Of a stretch of 64,000 bases of DNA, positions 44,790 through 56,929 are shown in pieces. Every line of letters begins with the position of its first letter. Within the stretch, counting starts at the first letter, position 1. The position numbers and the translations under genes are program-made. The notes under the pieces are model-generated. The model was not told the DNA's origin and did not search any database. It saw nothing but the letters and a program-made list of their open reading frames with translations. The stretch covers positions 195,493,741-195,557,740 of the forward strand of contig CM041465.1 of the NCBI GenBank assembly GCA_023213395.1. The letters are read 5' to 3'. The DNA comes from Cycas panzhihuaensis (lineage: Eukaryota > Cycadophyta).

Positions 44790-45544
44790 AAGCACTAGGC
44801 TTGCCATTTTAGAGAGAAGTGGAATATGTCATTCAGTTAATTCCAAGGCCAAAACCTATGTCTAAGGCACAATATCATGTGTCCATACCAGAGTTATTAA
44901 AATTAAAGATATAACTACAAGAACTATTAGATAAGGGATTTATTAAACCTAATGTATCGCCATAGGGAGCACCCATCTTATTCATAAAGAGAAAAGATAG
45001 AACACTACATCTATACATCAACTATAAATAACTAAATAAAGAAATAACAAAGTATAAATATCCCCTCCTAAGGATTGATGACTTATTGACCATATGAGAA
45101 AATTTAAAGTTATTTTTCAAAAACAACTTAAGGTCAAGATACTATCATATTTGAATCAAGGATGAAGATATTCATAAAACAACATTCTAAATATAATATA
45201 GGCATTATGAGTTTGTGAGATTGCCATTTGGCCTAACAAATTCCCTAGTTACATTTATGTGTTTGATGAATAGTGTATTGTAACCATACTTGGATAAGTT
45301 TATCCTTGTTTTCTTAGATAGCATATTGATTTACTCCAAATCAAAATAAGAACATGATGAACATTTAAAAATTTTGTTATAACTTTTATGGAAGCATAAA
45401 TTATATACAAGATTGAATAAGTACTAGTTTTATTAGAAACATATACAATATTTAGGTCCCATATTATCGAAAAAAAGGCATCTCTATTGATTCACAAAAG
45501 ATTAAAGCTATTATGGAATAGACCACATCTAAGAATATTTTTAA
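44790..45544 (+). pseudogene. R1 gypsy RT, left part
   Basis: Recognisable blocks in order: LIPRPKPMSKAQY, then ELLDKGFIKPNVSP, APILFIKRKDRTLH, LPFGLTN (about 45222) and FILVFLDSILIYSKS (about 45300-45345). The catalytic F-x-D-D box is altered to L-D-S. The frame shifts several times and is cut by copia-3 at 45545; the RT continues at 50785. Confidence 0.85.
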
Positions 45545-45736
45545 TATTAAACAAAAAAGATTGAATTAGAAAGAGAGTTTCTCTCTTATATATATACAAC
45601 CAATTTACAAAAGAAACCCAATGCATGTATGCTAAGCGTCATTTTTAAACAGAAGAGAGATAATGGCACATAACCCTCAATTTATATAAGAGACTCCTAA
45701 GTATGAAACATGGGATAAAACATTAATATTTTAATA
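45545..45736 (-). repeat. Copia-3 3' LTR
   Basis: About 192 bp, matching 50561-50779, which carries some extra bases near its start. The shared stretch around AGAGTTTCTCTCT is clear. Confidence 0.88.
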
Positions 45737-45745
45737 CCCTCTCTT
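45737..45745 (-). promoter_or_regulatory. Copia-3 polypurine tract
   Basis: The minus strand reads AAGAGAGGG next to the LTR. Confidence 0.7.
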
Positions 45746-45877
45746 AATGTTTTATCCTTTGTTTTTTATTTCTAATAGATTTCTAAAATACTGAAACTTG
45801 TTTTTTAATAAGAGCTTTGTAAAAATGTGAGCAACTCGTTGTTCACTGTTGCAATATTGTAAATCTATTTCTTTATT

Positions 45878-46129
45878 TTAAACCCTTTCTCTAATAAGAT
45901 GATGATATACTACTATGTGTTTAATCCTTACATAAAAAACAAGATTTTTAGTAAATTTGATAACACTTTGATTATCACAAAAGATCGTGGTTGTTTCAAG
46001 ATAACTCTTATTTAAATCTTTAAAAAGTTGTTTTAACCATACTGCTTCACAGGTTGCACTGACTATAGCTTTATACTCTACTTCTATTGATGATAATTCA
46101 ATTGTTAGTTGTTTTTTACTGCTCCACAT
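45878..46129 (-). pseudogene. Copia-3 RNase H
   Basis: An 83-codon open frame with WSSKKQLTIELSSIEVEY, the copia RNase H signature (usually S..ALSS.EAEY). Later come FCDNQSVIKFTKN and RIKHIVVYHHLIRE. The initiating Met in this frame is not a true start; the domain is the C-terminal end of the polyprotein. Confidence 0.88.
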
Positions 46130-47250
46130 TGCTACAATTGATCTGTAATTAAAACAATATCCTAATGTAGACTTTCTTTCTTGTCAGTTTCCAACCCAGT
46201 CATAGTCACTATATCCAACTAAACTTGGTTTGTCTGTCTTAATATATTATAGCCCAAGATCTAATGTGCCTTTAATGTATCTTAAGATTTATTTGGAAAT
46301 ATTCTAATGAGTAACTATTGGATTATGTATAAACCTAGAAATCATCCCTACTGAAAAATAAATATTTGGTTTAGTTGTTGTTAAGTAAATGAGACTTTCA
46401 ACTAGTTATCTAAAGAGCATCTTACTTACTTGATGACTATCTTTGACAGTTGTCAAAACATATCTAATTTCCATGGGTGTGGCACAAGGATTGCACTATT
46501 CCATATTGAATCTTTTGGAAAAAATCTTGGTATACTTTGACTATAAAATGAAGATACCATTTGTTTTCTAATTAACTTCTATACCAAGATAGTAACGAAA
46601 TGCACTTATATCAGTCATTTCAAAATTATCTTTCATTTGTGTTTGCATCCATATGATGGTTTCATGATCATTACCTATAACAATATTATCATCTATATAC
46701 ACAATAATTATAGTAATAAAGTCTTTTCATTTTTTAACATAAAAACATGGATCAACTTTATATTTATTGAATCTTTTCTTTTAGAGATGATGATTTAACT
46801 TCGCACACCAAACTCAGGGTGCTTGTTTCAAGTCGTATAAAGCCTTTTTTAACTTGCAGACTAGATTTTCTCATTTTTTGTATCTAGATAGTTACTCCAT
46901 GTAGGCTTCTTAATTTAGATCACCATTTAAAAATGTCTTGTTACATCAAATTGCATAATTTCCCATCCATATTGCATTGTCAGAGCTATAACCATGTAGA
47001 TGGTTATCAATCTTTTTACTAAAACAAAAGTTTCTTCATAATTAATAAATAATGTCTAGGTATATCATTTTGCAACTAGTTTGGCTTTGTACTTTTCAAT
47101 ACTACCATTAAATTTCTCATTTATTTTGTAAACTCATTTGTAATCTATAATAAGTTTACCTTCAGGTGGAGGAACTAACTCCCAAATATTGTTTTGTTTT
47201 ATAGAGAGCATTTCTTTATTCATGGCTTTTAACTACTTTGTTTTTTAGCA
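46130..47250 (-). pseudogene. Copia-3 reverse transcriptase
   Basis: The catalytic box VYIDDNI is at 46702-46682 on the minus strand, with Y-x-D-D intact. Flanking blocks are recognisable but carry stops. It lies between integrase and RNase H. The N-terminal boundary is approximate. Confidence 0.8.
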
Positions 47251-47526
47251 AGTTTCTTCATAATTATGAGGTTCAACTAAACAAGTCAATGGTTGATGCC
47301 TTTAAGATCTAGCTCTTTGCTTAAACACATCTCCTTTTGATTCTTCTATAGTTTTTAAATACCACTTGGGAAACCTTTTTTCATAAGCACTTTTTTGCCT
47401 TTCTGTTTCGGTTGTCGTTTCTAGTTCTTAATGAGATGTTGTTTCTTCCTGATCATGAGATACAAACTCTTCCTAAGTTGTATCCTCTTTAGAAGACTCC
47501 ATATTTTCTTTTATTACTATGGCTTC

Positions 47527-48295
47527 CTAGGTGCAAGTAAAATCCCTATTGATTGAAGTGCCTTCATCAAAAGTGACATCTTTACTCACATAGATTTTGT
47601 TAGTTTTTGTATCTATGCAATGATGGGCTTTTGATTTATTTCTATAACCAATCATGATACATTCAATACTTTTGCCATCTAATTTAGTTATTTTTTTATT
47701 TAGAATGTACACGTAAGCTATGCTTCCAAAAATTCTTAGATGACTTGCATCAAGTTTCTTGCTTGTTCATACTTCTTTTAGAGTAATTCTTAGATAACTT
47801 ATATCAAGTTTCATGTATGTTCATAGTTCTTTTGGAGTAATCTTATTAAGAGCTCTTATAAGACTTCTGTTTATAAGATAAACAATTATGTTAATGGCTT
47901 CATCAGAATATACATTTAAAACATTTTGTTTCTTTTATCATACATCGTACCATTTCTGTTATAGTTTTGTTTAATCTTTTTTATGCTCCATTAGATTGTG
48001 GAGTATAAAGAGCGGTGATCTGTTTACGAATACCATGGATTTTACAAAAATTAGAAAGTTCATTTGAAATATATTCCCCTCCTCCATCTATTTTAAAAAT
48101 TTTGATTATGAGCCCACTTTCTAATTCAACTTGAGCTTTAAACTTTTTAAAACAATCAAAGTCTTTTGATTTATTAAAATTAAAGAACAACCAAGATTTT
48201 TTACTGAAGTCATCTATAAATGTGAAAATATACCTAATACCATTAATAGAATTAGGTGTAATTAGTTCACATATATCACTATAAACTAGTTCCAA
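47527..48295 (-). pseudogene. Copia-3 integrase
   Basis: The core (48295-47981) reads LVYSDICELITP, FTFIDDFSKKSW, FKIDGGGEY and ALYTPQSNGA, covering the first two catalytic Asp residues and the block before the catalytic Glu. A second open piece (47712-47527) holds the C-terminal domain, with CIMIGYRNKSKAH and the YVSKDVTFDE block before RT. A break separates the two. Confidence 0.88.
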
Positions 48296-48843
48296 TATTT
48301 TTTATGTTTTCCAACTACTTTCTTAAAATGGTGCTCTATGTTGTTTGCCCAACATACAACTTTTTTCAAATAGAAGAATTTATTGTAATATCAACAGCTA
48401 ATCCATCAACCATATTAAAACTTCTAAGCATTTTAAGCCTATCATCGGCAATATGCTCATATCAAGAATGCCATATTTTATTATTAATGTTTTGAGTAGT
48501 AAAAGTTCTAATAGAAAAGTAAATAATAGGAGTAGAGACTAATTTATAAAGATTATTAGTTTCTATTCCTTCTACAATAACATCACCTCCTTTTTTCTTG
48601 TCACAAATATAATATTTTCCATCTTTATAAAAGATGAAGCTTTTTCTTTCCTAATTGAAATACATAAAGAAATTTTTTCTTCAATCTTAGGACAAACAGA
48701 ATATTATCAACCTTTGTGATGTCTTCCTTAATTTTGACTGCAATAGTTTATTTGCCTTTAATCTTCAAAGAAAAATTATCTTTGAGTTCAACTGTTTGGT
48801 TTATTAGATAAGGATGAAGGGTCTGAAACCAATCTTCTCTACT

Positions 48844-49117
48844 AGTCATATGATTTAAGGCTCTAGAATCAATAAACCAGTCTTCATTGCTTTGAGTACA
48901 TAAGGCCAAACAACAATGAAAGCAGTTTCCTCTTCTTCCTCATTTTTAGTTACCCATTGTTGTAGTCACCTTTAACACAATTTTCTTTAGAGATTTTAGC
49001 TTTTCTATGAAAACATTTACTTGAAAAATGTTTAAATCTCCTACAACAATAATAAGGTCAAGTTTCTATGGCTCTACAGTCAATAGTAAAGTGTCATGAT
49101 CTACCACAATGAGAACA
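48844..49117 (-). pseudogene. Copia-3 protease active site and zinc knuckle
   Basis: The minus strand at 48873-48844 reads IDSRALNHMT, a decayed D-S-G-A-S-N-H-M signature. At 49117-49076 it reads CSHCGRS, stop, HFTIDC, a CCHC knuckle with one stop codon. Confidence 0.8.
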
Positions 49118-49870
49118 TACCCAATTATCTATTGATCTTCCCTTGATCGGTCATAATCTTCCTCTAGTGAATCTTCCTCAGCTTGCTCTTATATCTATTG
49201 ACCTTCCTCTTGTGGTTCTCCCTCATTCTCAGATCCTGAGTTTAGAGAAAAATATTTTTTCAACTTTTGTTTCTTCATCATACCTTTATATTCTATGCTC
49301 ATATTGGAGAAAATGTCCACATAAGGTGTCGAATGATATGTTACGAGCTTGTCCTCCCACAGTTAGTGTATTCACTACATTGTCAAATGATTTTGGTAGT
49401 TTATTTAGTACAAGGTGAATAATGTATGTATTTGATATGGACTCGCCTATAGAAATGAGAGTATCTTTGATTTCTACTAATTTAATAATAAAACCATAAA
49501 CTTGTTTGCCCTCCCTTAAATGAAGCTTGTATAATTGTTCTAAGAATGATGATTCAAGCTTCATTTTCTTGATTGTATAAGGTTGCAAGAATTTTTTAAG
49601 CCTCAACTGAGGAGGAGGCTCCACTTATGTAAGTTAAAATGGAATCACTTATAGATAGAGTGATGATTACGAATGCATGTATGTTCCTTTCCTCCCAACT
49701 AACAAGTTGTACAATATCTAAAGTAATCGGCTTTTTTCTTTCTCATAACTATGTCTTAAGCATTTTTGCCAACTAAGAGATCCTTCATTTTAAATCTCTA
49801 GACTATATAATTTTGTCCAATTAATTTGTTTGACTCTCCTAATGAGTAAAATGAAGCCCTTTTATAAGAG
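49118..49870 (-). pseudogene. Copia-3 gag
   Basis: The open frame 49624-49286 holds the copia gag core, with LHLREGKQVYGFIIKLVEIK and then LNKLPKSFDNVVN. The N-terminal portion lies up to about 49870 in another frame (a FDKL-like start as in copia-1). Related to copia-1 gag but clearly diverged. Confidence 0.85.
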
Positions 49871-50548
49871 ACAGTAGAGGGAATTACAAAAAAAAATCTA
49901 TTTTTTTTACTGTATTTAGCTAAGTCTATATAGTTGTATAGTTATACAGTTATATGAAAAAAATATAGGTGTATGAAAAAAAAAAAAAAAACCTCAAACT
50001 TTAGATCTCTTCACCACCTACTAAAATCTAAAATCAGAATTTGGATTGGATTTTTTATTTGGGAGAAAATTAACTTAAAAAAAAAAAGGACAACTAAGAT
50101 TTAAATTATAATTTTTTTTATAACTTTAAAAATCTTCAAAAAATCTCTACAAACTTATACTTGACAGAAAGTTTATGTTCTAAGAAAGATTTTAAGACCA
50201 CTTGTAGTAACTAAGATTAATAAAACATAAAGAAAACAACAGTAAAAGCTTCAGACCTACTTCCTTGTTTTTTTAAGATTTCTCGCTTACTAAGGCAGAA
50301 TTTACAATCGAGCCTTTGGGACAACAAACTCTACTCTTCAAAATGTCTTTGCTAATGAAATTTTATGATGATCTGAGCACTTTGATTTTTTGTTTATATA
50401 GGGTTGTATAAATCCATACAACAATTTTGTACTAGATGTGCAAGGTCTTTAAGAGTTATTTTCCTTTAAAAAATATTTTAAAATATGTCTCTTTGCTCAT
50501 GCTTCTCCTCCTCCAAAAGACAAGTACTTTAACATCCCTGCCATATTT
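49871..50548 (-). other. Copia-3 leader
   Basis: AT-rich sequence between gag and the primer-binding site, with several A and T runs. No coding signal. Confidence 0.65.
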
Positions 50549-50560
50549 GTTATGATACCA
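50549..50560 (-). promoter_or_regulatory. Copia-3 primer-binding site
   Basis: The plus strand ends TATGATACCA next to the LTR, so the minus strand begins TGGTATCATA, complementary to initiator tRNA-Met with some decay. Confidence 0.8.
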
Positions 50561-50779
50561 TATTAAAAAAAAAAGACTAAGTTAGAAAGAGAAAGATTTT
50601 CCTTAATTGATAGAAGAGAGTTTCTCTCTCATATATATACAATTGATTTATAAAAGAGGCCTAGTACATGTATGCCAAGTGTCATTTTTAAACAGAAGGG
50701 AAACAATGATACATAACCTTCAATTTACACAAGAGACTCCTAAGTAGTAGACATAGGATAAAACATTAATATTCTAATA
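50561..50779 (-). repeat. Copia-3 5' LTR
   Basis: 219 bp, flanked on its right by the TTTAA target duplication. It has a run of ten A residues near its inner end. Confidence 0.88.
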
Positions 50780-50784
50780 TTTAA

Positions 50785-51340
50785 TGTGAAAAGCTTTTGG
50801 GGCTTTTAGAGTACTATTGATGATATGTTAAAAAAAACTTATAAAAGTTCACATTCAATTACCTCTTTCTAGAAAAAGGGAACAAAGATTGAATAGAATA
50901 ATAAATGTAAAAAAGGATTTCAATAACTAAAGAAAATTATCACTTCTACACCCATCATCACCTTACCAAATCCAAATGCAAATTATGTGGTATGTACTGA
51001 TACATGCACAAAAAACGTAGGTAGAGTACTCATGCAGAATGAGAATGTAACCTTTTATGAAATACAGAAATTTAAGGAACATGAAATGAATTAACTAATA
51101 CATGATTTGGAGTTAATTGTAGTTATATATGCCTTAATGATGTGGAGGAATTACTTGTTAGAAAATAAAGTTGATTTAAGGATTGATCACAATAACCTAA
51201 AATACCTTTTTACATAGCCATAACTAAATGCTAAGCAAAGAAGATGGATGGAGTTCCTAAGTGTGTATGATTTTGACATCATGCATATTAGAGGGAAAGA
51301 AAATAAGGTTGATAACACACTTAGTTAAAGAAGGCATAAT
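50785..51340 (+). pseudogene. R1 gypsy RT end and RNase H
   Basis: The RT end reads VKSFWGF right after copia-3. The RNase H part reads MQNENVTFYE, LELIVVIYALMMWRNYL, LRIDHNNLKYLF and then RRWMEFLSVYDFDIMH followed by RGKENKVDNTLS (to about 51330). All are standard blocks of Ty3 RNase H. Stops are frequent. Confidence 0.85.
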
Positions 51341-51690
51341 GATTTGACTTATGGCATTAGACTAGATTTTATGTTGACATATGTTGCTTTGACTTGTGTT
51401 AATGTTGATCAACCTAACTTCATATTGACTTATGTCAATGTTGTATAATCCAATCATGGGTTGACTTATATCAACATGGTTTGACCAAATGTAACACATG
51501 CAACCTTTATTAGTATTTCTTGACTCTATTTAAACATGGCCTTAAAGCAATGATTGCTTAGCGATGAGTAGTGTGAATGGTTGAAGAAATTACTTAATAA
51601 ACAAGTCAACATAAAAAGGTGGATAATAAACTACTACCTTAAGTATGCTAATTATCAATTATTAGAAGATGGACTTCTTTTATTTTGAAC
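51341..51690 (+). other. Spacer between RNase H and integrase with repeated words
   Basis: TTGACTTATGTCAA-like words repeat several times at about 51370-51490, some in inverted form. No coding signal. It looks like a small local expansion inside pol. Confidence 0.5.
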
Positions 51691-52960
51691 ACAAATTTAC
51701 ATTCTAAATAATTTTATAATAAGGGGCACATCAATCATAGGAGAAGCTCATGATGTACCATATGCAACACACGCAGGGTATCAAAGGACCTATATGGTTA
51801 TGAAGAATAATTATTTTTGGTCAAGAATGAAAAGAGATGTAGTTGACTATATTATTCGATATTTATAGTGCCAAAAGGTAAAAGTAAAACATCAACATCC
51901 TGCTAGACTACTTCAACCAATGAAAATTCTAAAATGGAAGTGAGAAATTATTTCCATAAATTTTATTTAGGATTGCCAAAGAATATAAAGAAGAATTATT
52001 CCATTATGTTGGTGGTCAATAAGCTAACAAAATACACTAAATTCGTTCATGTGAACTCAACAAATAAAGTAGGCAACATAGCAACTATTTTTATTAAAAG
52101 AATGGTGTAACTCCAGAAAATTCCAAATGCAGTTATTTTTAATAGGGACAAGAAGTTCACATACAAGTTTAGACATAAATTATTTAAAGAATTATGAACT
52201 AAACTAAAATTCAATACATCATATCACCTTGAAATTGATGGGCAAATGGAATGAGTTAATTAGATGCCTGAAAACATTATGTATGTATGTGGTGCAAAAA
52301 ATAAATAGATGGGAAGACTACTAACACCTAATAAAGTTTTCACATAATAATAGCTATCATGTATCCATCGGTATGAGTCCATTCAAAGCTTTGTATAGAT
52401 AAAAATGCAATACTTCATTAAGTTGATAAAATTTGAAAAACAAATATGCCATTAGCCTAGAATGGCTATAAGGCATAAAAGGGTAAATCACTAATAGAAA
52501 ATGACACATGAAGGTAACACAAGATCGACAAAAGAGCTATGTCAACATGAAGAGAACTGTGAAGGATATTAAAGTTGGTAATCACATGTTTCATCACATG
52601 CAACCCAAACAAAACTCTTAGAAGTTGGAAAAGTGCAAGAAACTAACTGTGAGATACTACAAATCGTTTGAGATTTTGGAGAAATATAACCAGTTATATA
52701 TAGTCTTACATTACCATCTAGTATAATTAAAATTAATATATTATATGTTTTATTATTAAAAAAATATGTACATGACCCTAACCGTCTCATTCATTGATCT
52801 ATTATCCAAGTACAACTAAGGGCACTATTTCAAGTGCAACCCATTTAATATTGAATCAAAAGATAAAAAATTTGTAAAAATCAAGCTATCAACCAAGTTA
52901 AGGTTTAATAGGACTGCTTATGACCCAATGAAGCCACATGAAAACTCGCAAAAATAATGC
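51691..52960 (+). pseudogene. R1 gypsy integrase
   Basis: The zinc-binding domain reads GEAHDVPYATHAGYQRTY, then YFWSRMKRDVVDYI (about 51740-51870). The central domain blocks are scattered over three frames. MSPFKALY (about 52370) is the usual block after the catalytic core. A C-terminal part runs to about 52800. Integrase inserts the DNA copy. No chromodomain-like end is seen. Confidence 0.8.
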
Positions 52961-53018
52961 AATAATGGTATTCATATTTATTTACATGACATGGTTACAT
53001 CACAGACAATGTTTTTTT

Positions 53019-53032
53019 GAGATGGAGATGAG
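53019..53032 (+). promoter_or_regulatory. R1 gypsy polypurine tract
   Basis: GAGATGGAGATGAG directly precedes the 3' LTR start, CGTAATATGC (originally TGTAATACCC). Confidence 0.7.
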
Positions 53033-54619
53033 CGTAATATGCGCCTGGTACACACTATGCATTTCATTGTATATTTTGATAACTTCATATCTTGTGAATG
53101 GGATCTTGTGTAATCCCCCCTTTGGTTGTAAAACAAGAGCTTAGTGAAATGCCCTATTAGGTATAGGGGTATAACTTGGTATATTTTATACTTTGTATTG
53201 TGAGAATATATAACATTAGTGGTGAGACGCACGTGTACGGGTAAATGGTTTGAGGGTTAAATACCCACATGCTTTGTAAATAATGTAAATGCCTACTAAT
53301 AAAATATGGCCATGTTTCTTAAAGAGAATAATGGAGGGAATATAATTTTAGTGAAGGAGAAAGTTCCTAAGTGAAATGTTTTAGGTGTTGACCTTTAGCG
53401 TCTCATTCCATTTTGTGAGCCCATGTAACCTTTAAAATGAGTTGTTGAAGGGTTGGTGGAGTATTAAATGAGGTCATACTTACATGTGATATTTACCCTC
53501 TCTCAAATGTCATTAGAAAGTGAGATTATTCTTCATTACCTATTTAATCCTCTTAACCTAATTCACTCGTGGACCAAAAGATAACTAATATGAGAGGCCA
53601 TTGACTTTTGAGTATAAAAAGAGATGGCTAACAAACGATTCTAATCTTACAGATATTTAATCTTTTGATATTCAAATTTCATGCATGTTCATCTTTGACA
53701 TTCAAATTGGAGGTGTTGAGAACTCTCTCATGTTGTAGGATATCCATGCCTAGGTTTGGGTTTGTATGCTTATAAGATGCATGATTGCTTGATTGCTTGC
53801 CTTTAAGCATATGACTATATTATAGAAAGGAGTTACGTTGTGATAAAGATATGAGACTTTTCTTAGTAATGGTATAATAGTGTTTGATTGTGTTGTGTGT
53901 GTGTGTTGAATATGACAGGATGTTGAAGGGACTCATGGAATTGCACTAAAAATGCATTGCTCTCGATTAAACCCTAATACACTATCACCGCAGGATGCCT
54001 TGGTTAAAGCCTAATACGTTATCATAGAAGGATGCCTAAGCTTATGATAAGTTGTATGATGCTATAATAAATACCTACTGAGTTATAGTGTGGTAGGATT
54101 TATGAGTCTCTTGTACGATGTATAATGGGTTGTATGCTTATGTGATATAATCTAGAAGGGTTTAGAGCCATTAAAGAGTACTCGTGTTCATTTCAAATCC
54201 TTCATCATAAGGGCAAATACTTGAAGAAAGTTTCTAGTTGGCTAAGTGGTGAATCCTTCTAAGCAATATGGTTTTTATCGATAAACAACAAGTTTTATTT
54301 TTATGTGGATCGTTTCATGTTGTTATGTGATGTAATTTAAATGATAAATAATCGTTATTTTTCTAACTATTTTGTGTATGAGTGATACTGTATATGTTAT
54401 TAGCTACATATAACTTCATATGGAGTGCAAATGTCATAAGATATCTCCTCCACGTTGTTAGCACGATGTCTTGCTCACTAGCCATGTGGTTTCGCTATGT
54501 GGTTTTATGAGCTTAGACAATTTGGAATTTGCAAACTCATGGAGAGGGGTCATTATACTTGGTATCATAGCATATTATTTTGCTCTTATTTTAGGGGTAA
54601 TGAGATGCAGGACATTACA
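53033..54619 (+). repeat. R1 3' LTR
   Basis: 1.59 kb, aligned with 39778-41340 throughout and ending GGACATTACA. The next five bases, AATCT, repeat those before the 5' LTR. A TATA box is at 53613. Confidence 0.9.
53613..53620 (+). promoter_or_regulatory. TATA box in R1 3' LTR
   Basis: TATAAAAA after GACTTTTGAG, as in the other R1 copies. Confidence 0.6.
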
Positions 54620-55985
54620 AATCTATAGGCAAATGTTGTATCGAATCACTCAAGCAAATCACATAGGTCCTAAACCTTAGTCTTGCCCAAGTTTTCATTA
54701 AATATTTGATTTAGCATTTACCTTTGAAATAAAAACATATCCTATTTTTCAAAAGCATATTTCCATTTTAATAATCAAGCCTCGTAACCTTTGTTTGATT
54801 GCTTATTGTTTTTCTTGGCACCACCATGTTCTCTCTCCTACTTTCAAAAAATTTTAATCCCTTTTTGCATTCCCAATTTTACTCTAGTAACAAGGGGTTA
54901 AATACTATAATAGTTTGTGTAAGAGACACCCGCATTGTAGTAAAAAATACAAAACAAAAACAATCAACTCCCAAGATTAGTTGGCCCAAACATGTGGGAA
55001 AACTAAGAAAGTTGAAGAGGTTAAAGAGCTAGAATTTAAAGAAATGAATAAATCCGTAACTAAAATACAATCAACTCTAGCCGGTCTTGTAAAACCCTGG
55101 TCACCCAAGATAGCAATTGTGGCAACAACCCACCAATAGAGTCATCGCCAAGTGGAAATTCAAGTGGGTATGGACACATCTAGTGGGGATAAATTATCTT
55201 TAAAAAGAACCTTGATGTCCCCATTTTCTCCCATGATGACACAATTGAACCTCAATAGTTCATATCCAAATTATCATTTTCCTTTTTAAGTCCACAAATA
55301 TCATCGATGATGTGACTAAAATCCAATTCACCCAATTCCACATGTTAAGGGCTACTTTTGAATGGGTAGACCTTTGGTAAGCACTATAAATTACCATATA
55401 CAAGCCCCTTATTTGGGCCAAGTTTATGGTTGCCTTCTTCTAGCAATACAACAACATTAGTATTGAGTCACACTTTATACTATTAACCCAATTAAAACAA
55501 AGGAAGCTATTAGTCATGGACTTTTTTGACAAGTTTTAAGGATTAGCCCTCTAGGTTGCATAGACCCAATGCATCAAATAAAAAGAGATATTAGACATCT
55601 AACTCACAAACTTATGTTAAAAAATATAACTAAAAGTTTGCGATAAGAACCTAATCAATCTTATTAATGCTAAACCTAAGGTAATTTTTGTTGAACAATA
55701 TGGCTGGGCTCCAAGTAAAAGGTACACTCATTTTTTTGTTGTTTCAGCATCTAGTGGCAAACATCACAATCTTCCCTGTCACTAGGAAATCACCCACATC
55801 ACTAGAGGTACAATATTGAATCAAAGTCAGTATTTGTATAAATTCTGATGAAAAATACACTAGGGACCATAAAGCAATTTGCAAGAATACTTGCAAACAA
55901 TTATATTCAATTGAACAAGAGTAAAACCCAGCACTGGAATAATTAGCAGGCTTAGAAGACCATCAAGACAAGGCAGATAACATTT
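54620..55985 (+). pseudogene. Chromovirus leader and gag
   Basis: The leader starts with the AATCT duplication. Gag (from about 55010) matches the copy at 2366-3780: QFTQFHTLRATF, FMVAFF and the LKQRK block of the gag core. The zinc knuckle at about 55825-55880 reads INSDEKYTRDHKAIC, typical of chromovirus gag. Frameshifts are frequent. A KKVEEVKELEF-like coiled segment precedes the core in both copies. Confidence 0.8.
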
Positions 55986-56420
55986 TGCACGATGATGTTC
56001 TAGACCCAATAGACCCTTCAGAATTTTTGATTTCCTTCATAGCAAGTATCCAACATCTCAACACACTTAAAATCAAAGTATGTATCCACAAAGCACTAGT
56101 TATTTCCCTCATCGACCTAGGTAGCACTTAGAACTTTATCAATACCAAAATAGCCAAGTAAATTGAGTTATTTGTTAATCCTATCTCTACCTTTGAAGTA
56201 CATATTTTAGGCAACTCCACCTTGCCCTGTGAAGGAGAAATACATAATGTCAAAGGACTTCACACTTACCTCAAACTTCTTTTGGCCTTATCCATAAAGG
56301 GTGTAGATGTGGTATTAGATATTTCATGGCTTCAACTGTTGGACACCTGTGGGATGAACCAAGATCAACAATGTATATAGTTCTTATGGTAAACAGATGA
56401 TATCAAGTTATGGGACAATG
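55986..56420 (+). pseudogene. Chromovirus protease
   Basis: Blocks in order: HLNTLKIKVCIHK, VISLIDLGST (active site, Gly shifted), NFINTKIAK, ILGNSTLPCEGEIHN and VDVVLDISWLQLLDTCGMN. The order and spacing are those of chromovirus retropepsins, which end with the W-L block. The tandem repeat begins at this last block. Confidence 0.78.
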
Positions 56421-56715
56421 GCTTCAATTGTTGGACACCTGTGGGATGAACCAAGATCAACAATGTATATAGTTCTTATGGTAAACAAATGATATCAAGT
56501 TATGGGGCAATGGCTTGAATTGTTGGACACCTGTGGGATGAACCAAGATCAACAATGTATATAGTTCTTATGGTAAACAGATGATATCTTATGGTAAACA
56601 GATGATATCAAGTTATAGGGCAATGGCTTGAACTGTTGGACACCTGTGGGATGAACCAAGATCAACAATGTGTATAGTTCTTATGGTAAACAAGTGATAT
56701 CAAGTTATGGGACTC
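56326..56715 (+). repeat. 92-bp tandem repeat, four units, in the protease-RT linker
   Basis: Units start with ATGGCTT(C/G)AA(C/T)TGTTGG at 56326, 56418, 56510 and 56623. The first two steps are 92 bp; the third is 113 bp because it holds an extra 21-bp duplication of CTTATGGTAAACAGATGATAT. The units are almost identical. 92 is not a multiple of three, so the expansion breaks the pol frame. The second chromovirus copy (near 4106-4195) has one unit. Confidence 0.95.
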
Positions 56716-56929
56716 CACCCTCGCCCCCCTCCCCCCTTTGATTCAAATAGTGTTCTCAGACAAAATGGAAGCTTTTATTAAAATGGGTCATTCAAGGCTT
56801 GTCCCCTATTTATATTCTATTGATGTCAGCCTGGCACCAAACCATATGGCACACAACCACCTTGGCGAAGCACAACAAAAGAAAATTCAATAGATCCTAT
56901 CAACATACAACTTAGTATTCCAAGAGATT

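Larger units (their letters stand above)
45545..50779 (-). mobile_element. Ty1/copia element copia-3
   Basis: A complete minus-strand copia element. LTRs are 50561-50779 (5') and 45545-45736 (3'), with an exact 5-bp target duplication TTTAA on both sides (45540-45544 and 50780-50784). The order is gag, knuckle, protease, integrase, RT and RNase H. If it is removed with one TTTAA, the gypsy RT reads on from SKNIF to the VKSFWGF block. Stops in each domain show it is inactive, but it is the youngest insert of this nest. Confidence 0.93.
39778..54619 (+). mobile_element. Ty3/gypsy element with R1 LTRs, split by copia-3
   Basis: The LTRs 39778-41340 and 53033-54619 bracket gag, protease, RT, RNase H and integrase in gypsy order. 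The flanking duplication is exact: AATCT at 39773-39777 and 54620-54624. A primer-binding site follows the 5' LTR, and a polypurine tract precedes the 3' LTR. Copia-3 (45545-50779) is inserted in the RT. No chromodomain is seen. Many stops are present. Confidence 0.9.

Noticed and set aside
49143-49418. Plus-strand 91-codon open frame
   Set aside because: Shadow of copia-3 gag on the minus strand.
54559-54571. TTGGTATCATAGC taken as the primer-binding site of an element starting with the LTR at 53033
   Set aside because: The exact AATCT duplication and the ATTACA end show that the LTR runs on to 54619 and is the 3' LTR of the element starting at 39778. The site is inside the LTR.
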